Assembly (NCBI GenBank): GCA_039000515.1
Contig: JBCFYV010000012.1
Location: forward strand, 8,054,287-8,118,286
Origin: Timema cristinae
Taxonomy: Eukaryota; Arthropoda; Insecta; Phasmatodea; Timematidae
Length of the DNA stretch: 64,000 nt
Direction of reading: 5' to 3'
Shown in pieces: positions 1-10,252 of this stretch; position 1 is the stretch's first letter; the number at the start of each line of letters is the position of its first letter. Under the pieces are notes generated by a model, which was not told the DNA's origin, searched no databases, and saw only the letters and a list, made by a program, of their open reading frames with translations. Position numbers and translations under genes: made by a program.

Positions 1-13
1 ATAAAGCCTCTTT

Positions 14-1290
14 TTACCCACTGATAAATAGATTAAAGCAACTCATCATGGCCTGAATCTTCATCTCCATCTTTACGAACTTCAACTTCATTTCCACCTT
101 CACCCCCTGAAACATCAGATTCCTTGTCTGGTGTCTTATTTTTACATTTTTCTTTCCCTGAAAGCAGGTCAGAAAAATCAATTTCTGAGTGAGCAGCCTT
201 ATAAATATTTGCAAAAGTTTCTAGTTCCTCTATTATTTGGTCGCAATCAAGATCGTAAAACCCAAAATAATTCTTTCATTGATGAAGAACCTGGTTTATG
301 TCGCTGCTTTTCCTTTTCTTTTGCAATCATCAGAATTCCTTCATGTGAAAGCACTGCCATTTGTGAGGGTATAGAAAGAGAACTGTCAGAGAATCTGTCA
401 TTGAGTTGGTTAATAAGTGAGTCTAGTACTGGAAAATAAACTTCCATTTTGATCCTCTTCAGAGGATCTTCTATCCTTCCTTTCATCGATAGCCATTTCA
501 TCCATAAACCTCTTACATTTTCTGCTTCTGCGGTGGGTTTGTAAATAGTATTCACATCAGCAAAGACAAGAATCGAATCGTTCACTTTATTCCACTCAGA
601 CTCACTTCTCATTTTTGCAAGTTTATCTTTAGTTTCAGAAACAATTGTTGGCACAAGCTATAGTCAATTATATTTGATTGTAGAACAATTGTAATTTGTG
701 ACAGCACTTTGAAAAGAGCTGAGGCAACATGTATTGAGCAATGTTTTCACAGCCGGTCATTTGTTTTAACAGGCCAGTTGCCAGTGCTTTTGTGCCATTA
801 TCAGTTGTTTTTGTCAATGGACAAACTATGCAAATTTCCTTTTATTGTGTCATAGCAGGTAACAACTGTTTGCAGTGCATCATTTATGCTAGACCATTTT
901 GTAGTTTGCACTCTTTTCAGTCTCCTCTTTTTGGTTGGACCCTTGTCCAAGTTTGTAGAAAAACGATCATGCCTTTTATGTCCTGAGATAAATATAGATA
1001 ATTCCTTTAAAAGAGAAAATAGACTTCTTATCTTGGGGTATATGTCCATAGATTTTTCCACAACTAATTCAAATCTGTGTGAAGAACAACACAACACACA
1101 CACACACACATACACTCTTTGGGGCATTCTCTCTGGATTATCGCTATTACACCATTGAATTTTCCTCTCATAACCCCAACCATACTTTGACCAACAATTT
1201 CACCTGAATCAAGACCAAGTAAATGCAGGCATTTCATAATTTCTTTAAAAAGGTTTTATCTTGTGGTATCTCCACTAGTGAAAACTATGT
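14..1290 (-). pseudogene. hAT transposase relic (ZMYM1/DUF4371-like)
   Basis: Several minus-strand reading frames line up as one decayed transposase. From 5' to 3' on the minus strand they are a block at about 1250-1110 containing GQSMVGVMRGKFNGV, a block at 1127-801 containing SSHRFELVVEKS and KRVQTTKWSSINDAL, and a block at 654-247 containing YFPVLDSLINQLNDRFSD. This order and wording match the catalytic part of hAT proteins of the ZMYM1/DUF4371 type, where the DDE-like core has a 'GxxxxGxxxMxGxxxGV' segment, an 'HxxxL' segment and a later 'P.LD.ll.ql..RF' segment. At least two frame breaks (near 1110, at a CA run, and between 800 and 654) and the lack of a start make it non-functional. The C-terminal dimerisation part is not clear and may run out of the window. 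No terminal repeats were located. The family-level call is confident; the subfamily is inferred. Confidence 0.75.
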
Positions 1291-1700
1291 AGCATCCCTT
1301 AGGGGCAGATGCCACAAACTACATAGAAAACATAAACACTACAAAAAGGGGGGGGGGGGGGTGTAACCCAGAGCGAATGCTGAGGAGTTATTAATGTGAC
1401 CCTCTATCTCATCCAGACGGCAAGAGACTTCAACCTCAGTAAAGTTCATATTAAACCAAAACTTTGACGGATAACCTTGGGAATGATGGGATAAATATAT
1501 AATAAGAATTAGTATAAGTCAAAGTTAGTCGATGTTTATTAGTCATAGCTCCATTAGATTTTTAACAGTTCCTCCAAATATATACATTGTTGATGTTGCG
1601 AAGTATAGAATAAATTCATAAACAACAATTAATTGAAGTCTAAGCTAAAGAGTCAGATGGTAAATATTCATCAGATTACTTAATGTTAACTTTAAGATGT
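1291..1700. other. Non-coding stretch with a poly-G run
   Basis: No coding or RNA signal is seen. A homopolymer of about 14 G follows five A residues near 1344-1362, which is a likely site of assembly length error. Confidence 0.5.
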
Positions 1701-2075
1701 CGCCCATTAGAAATGGCGCATAGTAAAAATAACATGATCATTTGGATTCCATCATTAAATATTAATCCTTTAAAAAAAAGGCACCTAGTCAATGGTAACA
1801 AGACAATCTAATTTCCAACATAATATATATGTCCATTAGGAATGGTACATAGCGTATGACAATAAGATATTTTAAATTCAAATACTAAATATTTGTCCAT
1901 ACTAAATGGCTCATAGCGTATGACAATAGGATATGTTAAATTCAAATACTAAATATATGTGTCCATAATAAATGGCTCATAGCGTAAGATATGTTAAATT
2001 CAAGTTCTAAATATCTGCCCATCAAGAAAAGACACATAGCGTATCACAATAAGATAAACTAATTCAAATGCTAAC
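1701..2075. repeat. ~60-bp degenerate tandem repeat
   Basis: Four clear units begin at 1831, 1895, 1961 and 2017. Each opens with (T)GTCCAT or GCCCAT, followed by 'atggctcatagcgta', 'gacaataagatat' and 'ttaaattcaaatactaaat'. Unit lengths are about 64, 66, 56 and 57 bases. A weaker fifth unit lies at 1701-1765. Divergence between units is about 10-25 percent, so it is an old or fast-evolving array. Confidence 0.8.
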
Positions 2076-2479
2076 ATAGTTCCCGCGAACATTAATTTAA
2101 ACAATACAGTACATAATCGATATAATCGATTAGTTGTGACTCTACTGGCGCTATGTCGCCCTGACCTTGCAAATAAGGTGATCTCAAAAAAAAAACTATG
2201 TTCTTAAGTGTCAGATTGATTTTTTAGGTTATTTGAAATTTAAGCCAAAATAGAATTTAGAAAAGATTTACATTTAAAAAAAAGGTTTTAATTTGCCGAA
2301 AATGGATTTAGATCTTACATTTTATGAAGTAGAAAGCCGGAGCTTATCCTATCCCTGATATGACTCAGGCCCAATTGTAAAGTTCGTAGCCACAGGCACC
2401 AGAATATATACCCTAAAGCACAAAAGAGGGGAAGATGGGAAAAAGGGGGGAATAACATTCTAGAATAAAAAAGGAACAC

Positions 2480-2698
2480 GAGAAAGCGCAAGTTGATTCG
2501 CTTCGAGAGAGGCCGTGGGCGTTCCGGAATCTTCTCGGAGGGGATCTCTTTACTGCGCAAGTCCATTCAACCCAAGGCGTTGGCTTGAACTTGCCATTCA
2601 GTCTTCACAGTCAGTATTCAATTTTTCCGGTTCGGTGAAGGTGCGTTAGGTGGTTTTGTGTCGTTCTTCCACGCAGCCCCAGTAAACAAGCAAATGGG
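2480..2698 (+). promoter_or_regulatory. Promoter-like segment with HSE-like array and splice donor
   Basis: This segment is GC-richer than its surroundings. At 2522-2539 it reads TTC-cg-GAA-tc-TTC-tc-GGA, which fits the alternating TTCnnGAA pattern of a heat-shock element with one mismatch in the fourth unit. About 150 bases downstream a strong donor (GTAAGT at 2699) follows an ATGGG, so 2560-2698 could be a leader exon. It is unclear which gene this would serve. A splice straight to 21286 in the frame used by the host gene would make the ATG at 2694 out of frame, so it would be a uORF or belong to another transcript. The segment resembles 13190-13260. Promoter activity is inferred only. Confidence 0.4.
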
Positions 2699-2699
2699 G

Positions 2700-3600
2700 T
2701 AAGTCTTGACTATTTCTGTTTGTCTCGTGTCTATCATAAAACATCCGATGCTACAACTATAATATGCCACTCTTCAGGTTTGACATTTTTCTTTGAGGTA
2801 TCTTGCAGGTCAGTATGTTCAATATAACAAACCACTACTGTTGTACATTCTTTTTTAATAATGTCTACAGTTGAGTCCAGAATAATAGAATAAATTTAGT
2901 CATTTTTATACTATCTATGGTTTTTGGAGCAACGATGTCACTTATACAACAATAAATAGTATTAAACTTTGTTATCTTTTTGGTAATAACGTGTGTAAGT
3001 GTGGCAAAGAAAGAAAAAAAACTTTTTTTAAAATAAACTATTAATAAATAAAGCATGCTATAATTAATTCATACTTCAATTTCAAAATTTTATAATTTTG
3101 GCTTACAACATGTTTTAAATGTGAAGTACTGGTAATTTTTCTAAATACTGTAATTTAATTTTGAAAGAATGAGGTGTGTATATATATATTTCAAAGTGAA
3201 TAAAAAATACAGATATGGCCTAGTAACGGAATTTTAAAGGCTGAAACAAGGTTTTAATAACTGACTGCTGAGTACTGACGCTCATAAAGTCGGAATTTTA
3301 ACACTTATATTCAAATAAAAAAGGTAAAAGTAAACAATAAATGAACCCCAACATATATGAAGCATACATCATTTTGTTAAGGGAGAAATTTAGAATCAAA
3401 TGAAGCAAAAAACTTTTTTTTTCTCGCAACCTGGTCCCATTATCAATAAAAATGTTTCCAGTGGTTTGAGTAAATTTTTCAGAAAAATAGCCGGCAGCTG
3501 CTTTAAGTGTTGATAATTAAATAAATTGTGCTTTGTGATTTTGCTACTTATGTACAGATTTTTCTAATTTAAAAAAATGTGAGCATAAAGAATACTAACT
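2700..3600. other. AT-rich non-coding stretch
   Basis: No gene, RNA or clear repeat is seen. Short (TA)n and homopolymer runs occur, and the open frames have AT-driven composition. Confidence 0.5.
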
Positions 3601-3622
3601 TTTAAACCTATTACCTACTTAC

Positions 3623-3878
3623 CTAAAAAGTCACCTAAATAATCTTCTTGCATCTTTGTTGATGACGAAACAATAGAGCCTGCATCAGCAACTTTAACTT
3701 TCTCCCACTTCCCATCACCTTTCTTAATTTCCACAACTTTGTAATTGATTTTGATGTTTTTGAATTTGTAAGTGTGCTTTTTATGGCAGTGTTCTAACAA
3801 TTTGTCCTGTCTATTCACAGTGTTACATAGTACTTCTAAACACTTATATTTAAATGAAGTTTTAAGCACCCTTGGCAT
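3623..3878 (-). CDS. Exon-like ORF with a possible C2H2 finger
   Basis: A minus-strand frame opens with ATG at 3878 and runs 85 codons to a strong splice donor, G|GTAAGTAGG, with the exon ending at 3623 in phase 1. The protein starts MPRVLKTS and contains C-x4-C-x11-H-x4-H (CLEVLC ... HCHKKH), a plausible single zinc finger or BED-like finger. A Lys-rich block (EIKKGDGKWEKVKV) and a Ser/Thr-rich end follow. The codon pattern looks real rather than AT noise. No partner exon was recognised at lower coordinates. It could be the first exon of a host gene or the N-terminal exon of an intron-containing DNA transposon. Transposon origin is the likelier reading given the neighbourhood. The function is unknown. 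Confidence 0.45.
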
Positions 3879-4083
3879 ATCTTTAGGATTTCCCTAAATA
3901 CACAGCACTGAACTAAACTTCCTAGTTCCTTCACTGACAGACTATGCAGTTAGGCTAGTTGTGTTTGTTTACTGTAGTCATTACACAAAAACAAACACGG
4001 CTAGCTGCATTTAACTGATGACATGACAGGCTCGACTTTATCCTGACTATGGACTGGCGACCGACACGACGGACTGAAAACCC

Positions 4084-4172
4084 TCAGAAGTCAAAGGTGA
4101 CATTATGTCTATGTATGGGCAGGATTGACACCCTGCCCACTATTCAGCGCTACCAACTAAGCCTTGCTAAGT
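4084..4172 (-). mobile_element. tRNA-derived SINE head, fourth family
   Basis: Read on the minus strand, an A-box-like AGGCTTAGTTGG is followed about 25 bases later by a B-box-like GGTGTCAATCC with one inserted base. This is the arrangement of a tRNA-derived SINE head. The body does not match the three other SINE families in the window. A degenerate tRNA is the alternative. Confidence 0.4.
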
Positions 4173-5050
4173 AAAAAAGAATATGGAATAACTTTATTTC
4201 CCACTCTTAAGTTAATAGTGTAAATGTTGTCATAGTATGAAACACTAAAATGTCTCTTAAACAATTTCAGAAGTATTCTAAGTATGAAAAAATACATATG
4301 ACAATATAAATGTTTCTTATTAAATATGTTTTTGCCCTAAATATTCCTCCCCAAACTTCTGATGGCGCAACTTGCACCACAAGCCCCCCCCCCCACACCC
4401 CTTTGTGGGCACTCCTGCCCTTAAATCAAAAAAATATATTTCCTTATGACACATTTTGTTTGGCACCAAGCTAACTAGGCTACTTAATTTGATGCTAAAT
4501 TTATGGAAAACCTCCCTTAACTGCTGTAGAGAATTTTGGAAACTACTCGGCCAAGTATCATTTTCATTACTTCCTAAAAATAACCCTGTACTTAACTGTT
4601 GAACTACTTTGATTGCTTCTTATAACAACTTATGCCTTAGACTAAAATCTAAAACGATCTGATAGTTATTTTCTGATAGCGTTATCTTTCTTATGTATTC
4701 GAATGCTATCCCTGAATCTGAGGTTCGAATGATAACTTAATCTCCTTGGGATTGAACCCTCATTCCTTCAATAAGGAGTACTATAATTACTCCCCCCAAA
4801 ACATAATTAATTAGCTACAACAATAACAATAACAAGATAACTAAACACAAGTACAAGATAACAAACACAAGTAACCTTTATTTAATAACAATGACAATGC
4901 TAATATCAATTTATTTTTGTTGTTGTTAATAATAATAATACTTAGCACTGCGTCTTACTACTCATTCAGATTAAATGCTTAAGTACTAATTAAGTAATTA
5001 AAGAGGTTTATTAGTATTACTATAACTATTACAAATGTGATGTTGGTAGT
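4173..5050. other. Non-coding stretch with a SINE tail fragment
   Basis: No gene is seen. A minus-strand fragment of the shared SINE tail ('gcactgcgtcttactactcattcag' type sequence) lies at about 4940-5010, beside (TAA)n repeats. Poly-C runs occur near 4385. Confidence 0.5.
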
Positions 5051-5400
5051 GATATTAGAGTGAAAGAACTCAGAGAATACTCTGAAGCTTGTGACAAAAC
5101 GAGGTGTTGCTAGGAATACCCCATGGCCTTTCTTACTCCTAAGTGATCCCTACACAATTCCCGAACCCTGGTACCCTGGGCTCGAGCAGCAGCCCTCAAG
5201 ACAAATACTGATGAACCAGTATCCTAGCCTGCATAGTCCCAAAACGAGCAGTGACCCCAAGACCTTGGTGTTATTTTGTCAACTCTAATGGCTGAATCCC
5301 CAATCTTGTATCCGGGCACCTGGCCTGGTTTCTGACTGAGGAATGCTCACAACACTTTTGTGCTGGGCTATCGAGCTTATAATGTATTGTGATTTTTAGA
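5051..5400. other. GC-richer unassigned segment
   Basis: The segment carries a 65-codon plus-strand open frame (5091-5288) rich in Pro and Ser. It has no recognisable domain or splice signals. It may be a transposon relic. It is left unassigned. Confidence 0.3.
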
Positions 5401-6390
5401 TAGATATTTTAAGAGGATTACAAAAAATGACACATAATGAGCAGTAAGACATAAGAAATTTGAATTTTAAACTGATAAGACAAAATGTTGCTTAAGTGGT
5501 AGTTAAATCATAGTTTTTAATTATTATTTATTAAGCCCATGCAAAGCTCCAAAGTTTTGAATCTGAATATTAGTATTTGATAGATTTTAATAGTCATCAA
5601 ACCTTTAAAATCCCAAATAGATCCTAGATTTGGATTTAATGGAATGTAATTCAAAATTCAAATCTACAAACTTTTCAATAGTTAAAATGTGTATAGAAAC
5701 TAAAATAATTTGTCACCAAAATCAAACTAGCGCCTTCGTAATAACATTATTAGATAAGTCATGAGACCATATTTATTTTTTATTCTAACAAGTCAATTCA
5801 TAACATTTTACTTGGCCATAGTATCTTATAAATTGGGTAATATTAATAATCTAGTATTTTTTTGGACAGGTATTATTGATATAATTATTTATTTTAATAG
5901 ATTAAAATATAAATTAATATGATTTGGACCAATATTTGATTTGAAGTCTTTTCAGAAAATAGAACTTGTTTCAGATTCAACTCTCCCCTTTTCATTAAAA
6001 AAATATTCCAAAGTATGATATTCCATTTGTAATCGATTCAAGTTAGTAAGCAAATATTTTATTTGCAAATGAAAATCTTTAATTCGCACATACTTTTAAT
6101 TTATAGATTTCAATGCTGAACTCACCTCCTGAAAGGAACTTCAAATTTAGGTAATTGTTTAGATATGTGTGGTATTTGTGATCCAACATTACTGACATGT
6201 ACAGACTATAAACAAGTCAGTCAGCGAGTTCATGAATGAAGAACTTATCAAATTTTCAAACTATAATAGGAATAGAATAGATGGAATAGATCTTTTATTT
6301 CACAAACTACAAACCACAAAGAAATCAAGAAGCTTGTTGGTCTAAAGTTGTGTTACGTCTAAGGAAAAAATTTAGCCCTTGTAACTTCTT
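5401..6390. other. AT-rich non-coding stretch
   Basis: Nothing beyond low-complexity AT sequence is seen. Confidence 0.5.
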
Positions 6391-6397
6391 GCTTAAC

Positions 6398-6490
6398 AGA
6401 TCCAGCAAGCCGGTAGTGGAAGAGATATGGCTTGAATAATAAACTGACCCAGACCATAGGCTGGAAACAGTAATGGATGTAAAACTTCTT
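6398..6490 (+). mobile_element. SINE family C, 3' fragment
   Basis: The sequence 'ccagcaagccggtagtggaa' and the following 'gactgacccagaccataggc'-like part match the 3' third of the copies at 23136 and 55701. The tRNA-like head is absent, so the copy is 5'-truncated. Confidence 0.75.
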
Positions 6491-6726
6491 GACTAACTTG
6501 TCTCTCCTCTGCCATGATGTCTGTTGACTTTAGGAAATAGGTAAACTTGTAAACGGGAATAATTTTCTGAAAGCGTACATTTTTGGCCACCATTAAGTTT
6601 TGGAAAGATCAAAAAATAATGCTTCAACATATAGAATATTTAATTATGGGTGAAGAGTAAACTTGCTAGAAATTACATCTAAAATTTCTATTAGATACCT
6701 CTAGACATCATTGTAAAGATTGAATA

Positions 6727-6990
6727 GGTTTTCAATTTATTTAAAATGGGTGTATCGGGGTTTGAATCTTTGCTGGGTGTGGTGAATATTGTTTTTCCTA
6801 ATTGGTTTTTTCCTCACCCTCAGCACAAATGTGAGTACGCCTTTTTGTTCAAATTATGTAAACTTTGCATTAAATTTGATTTCACATTGTCTACTGGAAA
6901 CATTAATGAACCCTTTCAAAACAATTACAAATAGAAAGACATACACATCAACATATATTAAATACACTGATGCTACAGTAAGGCAATATG
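6727..6990 (+). mobile_element. SINE family A, diverged copy
   Basis: It contains the B-box-like 'cggggtttgaatctttgctg', the central 'gtttttcctaattggtttttt' motif and 'cacaaatgtgagtacgcc', as in the reference copy at 8668. The A-box part and tail are poorly preserved. Confidence 0.6.
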
Positions 6991-6999
6991 ATTTATTAG

Positions 7000-7828
7000 T
7001 TTAAAAACAATTCTTGGTAATATGGTAAGATAACTTGCAATAACTTGGATAATATTTGCAGGTTTAAGTGTCCCTGAACACACAAAAGAAGCAAATCTCT
7101 CAACAATTTTTTAGCTATTTCCCTCACCCCTCCACAACCGAGTTCTAGAGCAGGGGGAACAATGTATCCATTCCCCCTAAATGCGGTGCTTATAGATGCA
7201 TGTGAAATGGAAATTATCACAATGTTAAATAAGTAAACTGCAATATTTCATAGTTTTTCTTTTGTTCACATTCATCAATCATGAAACACATAATTAATAT
7301 TCAGGACATAAATGTATTTACATAAAAATTTAATATTACTTATCTATACTTCTATCAATGTGGGTTCTGAGAAATTAAATCTTCACCAAGTATGAAGACA
7401 CTGTTTCATTGTACTCAGATAATAATATGAATTCCTATAAAATAATACTAATAGTAAAATATTTTCAAAAGTGACTTCAAAAAAAAAATAAGATTTTATT
7501 TTCTAAAAAGGCTTTTTCCTACCAGAAACAAACTATCTGTATTGTGTTATTAATCACAAGCCACTAAAGAGACACTAAAGCCACTAAAGACTCATTGCAA
7601 TCCGACAAAGTTGGGACAAAATGTTTCAGTTAAATTTAATATTTAGTTATAATAACTGAGCCTGATAGTTTATTTATTCTAACTAAATATTTAATGTAAC
7701 CATAAACTGATTTTGACTTTTCAATTTACAGTTCATAATTCAGCAAATCTTCAATCATACTTTTAACCCACATTTATATTTCTTTTAACACTGTAATACA
7801 TATCCCATCGATTAATATATCAAATTCT

Positions 7829-7830
<2 letters not shown>
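7000..7830. other. AT-rich non-coding stretch
   Basis: No supported gene is seen. A 74-codon minus-strand frame at 6996-7220 lacks features. Confidence 0.45.

Positions 7831-7865
<35 letters not shown>
7831..7865. repeat. (AT)n microsatellite
   Basis: An uninterrupted run of AT dinucleotides, about 17 units. Confidence 0.95.
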
Positions 7866-7869
<4 letters not shown>

Positions 7870-7935
7870 CATTATGTCTATTTACTTTACTTTAATTATT
7901 TCATTGTTTTCTACATTGGTTTTGTCTCAGACCTG

Positions 7936-7965
7936 CTGATGATGGCGTAATCGCCGAAACATGTC
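7936..7965 (+). ncRNA. Hammerhead-ribozyme-like relic motif
   Basis: The order CTGATGA, a GGCG-TAAT-CGCC hairpin, GAAA, then CATGTC follows the hammerhead core layout (CUGAUGA, stem II, GAAA, short stem III, cleavage site). Such motifs are known from Penelope-like retroelements. One extra T (7943) sits between CTGATGA and the stem, and stem I pairing is weak: GTCT at 7923-7926 could pair with AGAC near 7976. Activity is therefore doubtful. A related degenerate copy lies at 12420-12449. Confidence 0.4.
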
Positions 7966-8039
7966 TTCTTTTTCAAGACTATGACCTTGTCAACCAATTT
8001 TTAAGGAGAAGAACCAAATAAACCAGATGAGGAACAATA

Positions 8040-8658
8040 TTTTTACTATAAAATCTTAACATGTTATAATTTTTTTAAACGTTCTTTGATTCTACTTCTT
8101 TTATACTTATGCAAGTGAACTTAAATTGATATTCATTACAATATTTTATAAAAAATCTTAACATGTTTTAATTTAACTCTTCAAATATACATCAGTCTTA
8201 ATTTCATTCAACTATAACTTTAATATCATTTACTCATGATATAACATATGCAATAATTGTAGATTTTATCACATTTAACTTTGACTAAATAAGATTGTTA
8301 ATATATTTCTTATTAATTTATGGCCCTAGTTTAAGATTGTATACTTAGTAAATGTTCTCTTCTCATTCAATGTACAATACCTTGTTATTTGAATACATTT
8401 TCATGCTTAAAATTTTAGAACTATTATCTTATACTATTGTCTTTTGGCAAAAATTTCTAGTCATTAATCTACAATTTATTTTGTCCAACTATTAAACACT
8501 TCTTTTATAACGTTCTTCAAAATAAATTTTAACTTTGTATTAACATGACTTCTTTTTTTTGAATATGTATAGAAATCGTAATAAACTGAAACAGTGTATC
8601 TGCAAAATTTACCAAAGATTTTTCATAATTTGTATATACTTGTTTTCAATGGTGGTTT
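8040..8658. other. AT-rich non-coding stretch
   Basis: No gene is seen. A short phrase ('atcttaacatgttttaattt' type) is repeated near 8053 and 8155. Confidence 0.45.
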
Positions 8659-8940
8659 TTGAGCTCACCCGCCTCTGTGGCGTAGTTGGCTAACGCGCTT
8701 GTCATGTTGAGCCCGACTGCCGAGGACGGGGAGATCGAGGTTCGAATCTCGGTCGGGTGAACTGGGGGTGGTTTTTCCTAAATGGTTTTCCACTCTACCT
8801 CCACACAAATGCGGGTTCACTTCCTCTAATTAAACCTTTTCAATTCCTAATCCATTAGAGTAATTAGTACTTAAAGCATATAACCCGAACGGGTAGTAAG
8901 ACGCGGTGCTAAGTATTATTGTTGAGCTCAAGAGCAACTT
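8659..8940 (+). mobile_element. SINE family A, intact copy with target-site duplication
   Basis: The body (8668-8931) is flanked by the perfect 9-bp direct repeat TTGAGCTCA (8659-8667 and 8932-8940). The head is tRNA-like: an A box TGGCGTAGTTGG at 8678-8689 and a B box GGTTCGAATC at 8739-8748 form an internal RNA polymerase III promoter. The spacing between the boxes is longer than in a tRNA, so this is a SINE and not a tRNA gene. A central domain with 'ggtggtttttcctaaatgg' and 'ccacacaaatgcgggttcac' follows, then the 3' tail 'taacccgaacgggtagtaag' plus 'acgcggtgctaa'. It depends on a LINE for retrotransposition; the partner is not known. This is the best reference copy in the window. Confidence 0.93.
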
Positions 8941-9340
8941 TGATTTTTTTTTTTATTAAATTCTTGAGAGTATAGTTTAAGTATAATTAAACTATAAATC
9001 ATGAAATAATTTTAAGATGACCATTTTGGAAGCAGAGAAAAAAAATATAATTTCATAAAAATAAATTAACTTAAATCTAAAGATTACTGAAAGTAAGTTG
9101 TGGAAGATCTGGTGTTGGTTTACTATTTTTTAACAGTCTCACTTTTAAAAGTAAAGTCTTGAAAACTTTAAAAAGATTTCACTATAAACACCCTAATGAC
9201 CTCATTGTATTGACAGGCCTCTAAACTCCAACTAACTATACATTTTTTTTTAAAATTTGAATTGTTTATTAAGAAATGTTTAATATTTATAAATAAAATT
9301 CAATTTTTAGTGAAATTGGGTTGTACAAGTTGTATTAAAT
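8941..9340. other. AT-rich non-coding stretch
   Basis: Nothing recognisable is seen. Confidence 0.45.
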
Positions 9341-9344
9341 TAAC

Positions 9345-9600
9345 ATGAACCCTGGTGAAACTCTCAAGAGGAAACTAGAGCAAACCAAACTCTAGGTTTT
9401 ACCCTGGTTTTCTTTTGGTTATGAAACAACCAGAGTTAGCCTGGTTATTTCAGGGTCTCTGGTTTACTCTGGAATGGTTTGGTTACTTTGGGATGCTCTG
9501 GTTTTTTATTTCTTCAGAATTCTCTTGTTTTCAATGGAATACTCTGGTATTTTACTCAGGTTCATGATGGTTCTTTCTGTGTTGTTATGGTATGTGTTGG
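9345..9600. repeat. CTGGTTT-rich cryptic repeat
   Basis: The motif CTGGTT/CTCTGGTTT recurs many times at irregular spacing of about 15-30 bases, with 'actctggaatggtttggtta' typical. The strand asymmetry (G+T rich) is clear. It is probably a decayed short tandem array. Confidence 0.55.
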
Positions 9601-9777
9601 TAAGTTTAAATAATGGAATTGTGATCCAGTGATAAAAAAAACATATTTACAAGAGAATTTATTCGATTTTTTTTTAAATTATTATAAAGAATAAAAGGTG
9701 CAGTGTGGTTATATTTCGTAATTATTATTAATAGAAGATACATTATGTAACTATGATAAAGAATAAAAGGTTCCTCT

Positions 9778-9995
9778 GTCCCAGCACAAATTTATCTGAT
9801 TACCAAACCCTTCCTTCACCTCTGACAAGACGTGTATTAATCACAACTTGTGAATGTGGGAAATGTCAGGCCTCCATAGTGGTTCGGATTCCACGTTAAA
9901 CTGTAGGTCCTCCATTCCATCTCACAATCACCCCACCATTACACATTAGCGTACGTGCGTATAAACCGAACTGGTAGTAAGACGCAATGCTAATA
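9778..9995 (+). mobile_element. SINE family B copy
   Basis: It matches the copy at 63097-63337 through 'cagcacaaatttatctgatt', 'caaacccttccttcacctct', 'cgtgtattaatcacaacttg' and the tail 'gtagtaagacgcaatgctaa'. The tRNA-like head is missing. The tail runs straight into the trinucleotide array that follows. Confidence 0.85.
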
Positions 9996-10138
9996 ATAAT
10001 AATAAAATGATATTAATATTAATAATAATGATAATATTATTGATATTAATATTATTGATGATGATGATGATAGTGATAATGATAACGACGACGATAATAA
10101 TGATAACAACGATAATAACGATGATAATAATAATAAAA
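9989..10138. repeat. Compound trinucleotide microsatellite
   Basis: TAA, GAT and ACG triplets make about 150 bases of imperfect array. It begins exactly at the TAA end of the SINE B tail, so it probably grew from that tail. The Ile-rich open frame on the minus strand is an artefact of the repeat. Confidence 0.9.
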
Positions 10139-10252
10139 GGTAAATTATGCATATAGTTTATTTTACAAATTTTTTTATATATAAGTATATTCATCTTATT
10201 AGAAGTCACTAAACAATTTATTGCAAAAAAAATATTGGATTTTACTGCGTTT

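Noticed and set aside
2694..2698. Start codon of the host gene at ATGGG
   Set aside because: Its phase does not fit the frame of exons 2-7, and a closer in-phase start exon exists at 19916.
8668..8760. A tRNA gene
   Set aside because: A and B boxes are good, but the spacing is long, no cloverleaf closes, and the flanking target-site duplication shows a SINE.
9946..10209. 87-codon Ile-rich open frame on the minus strand
   Set aside because: It is a translation of the trinucleotide microsatellite.
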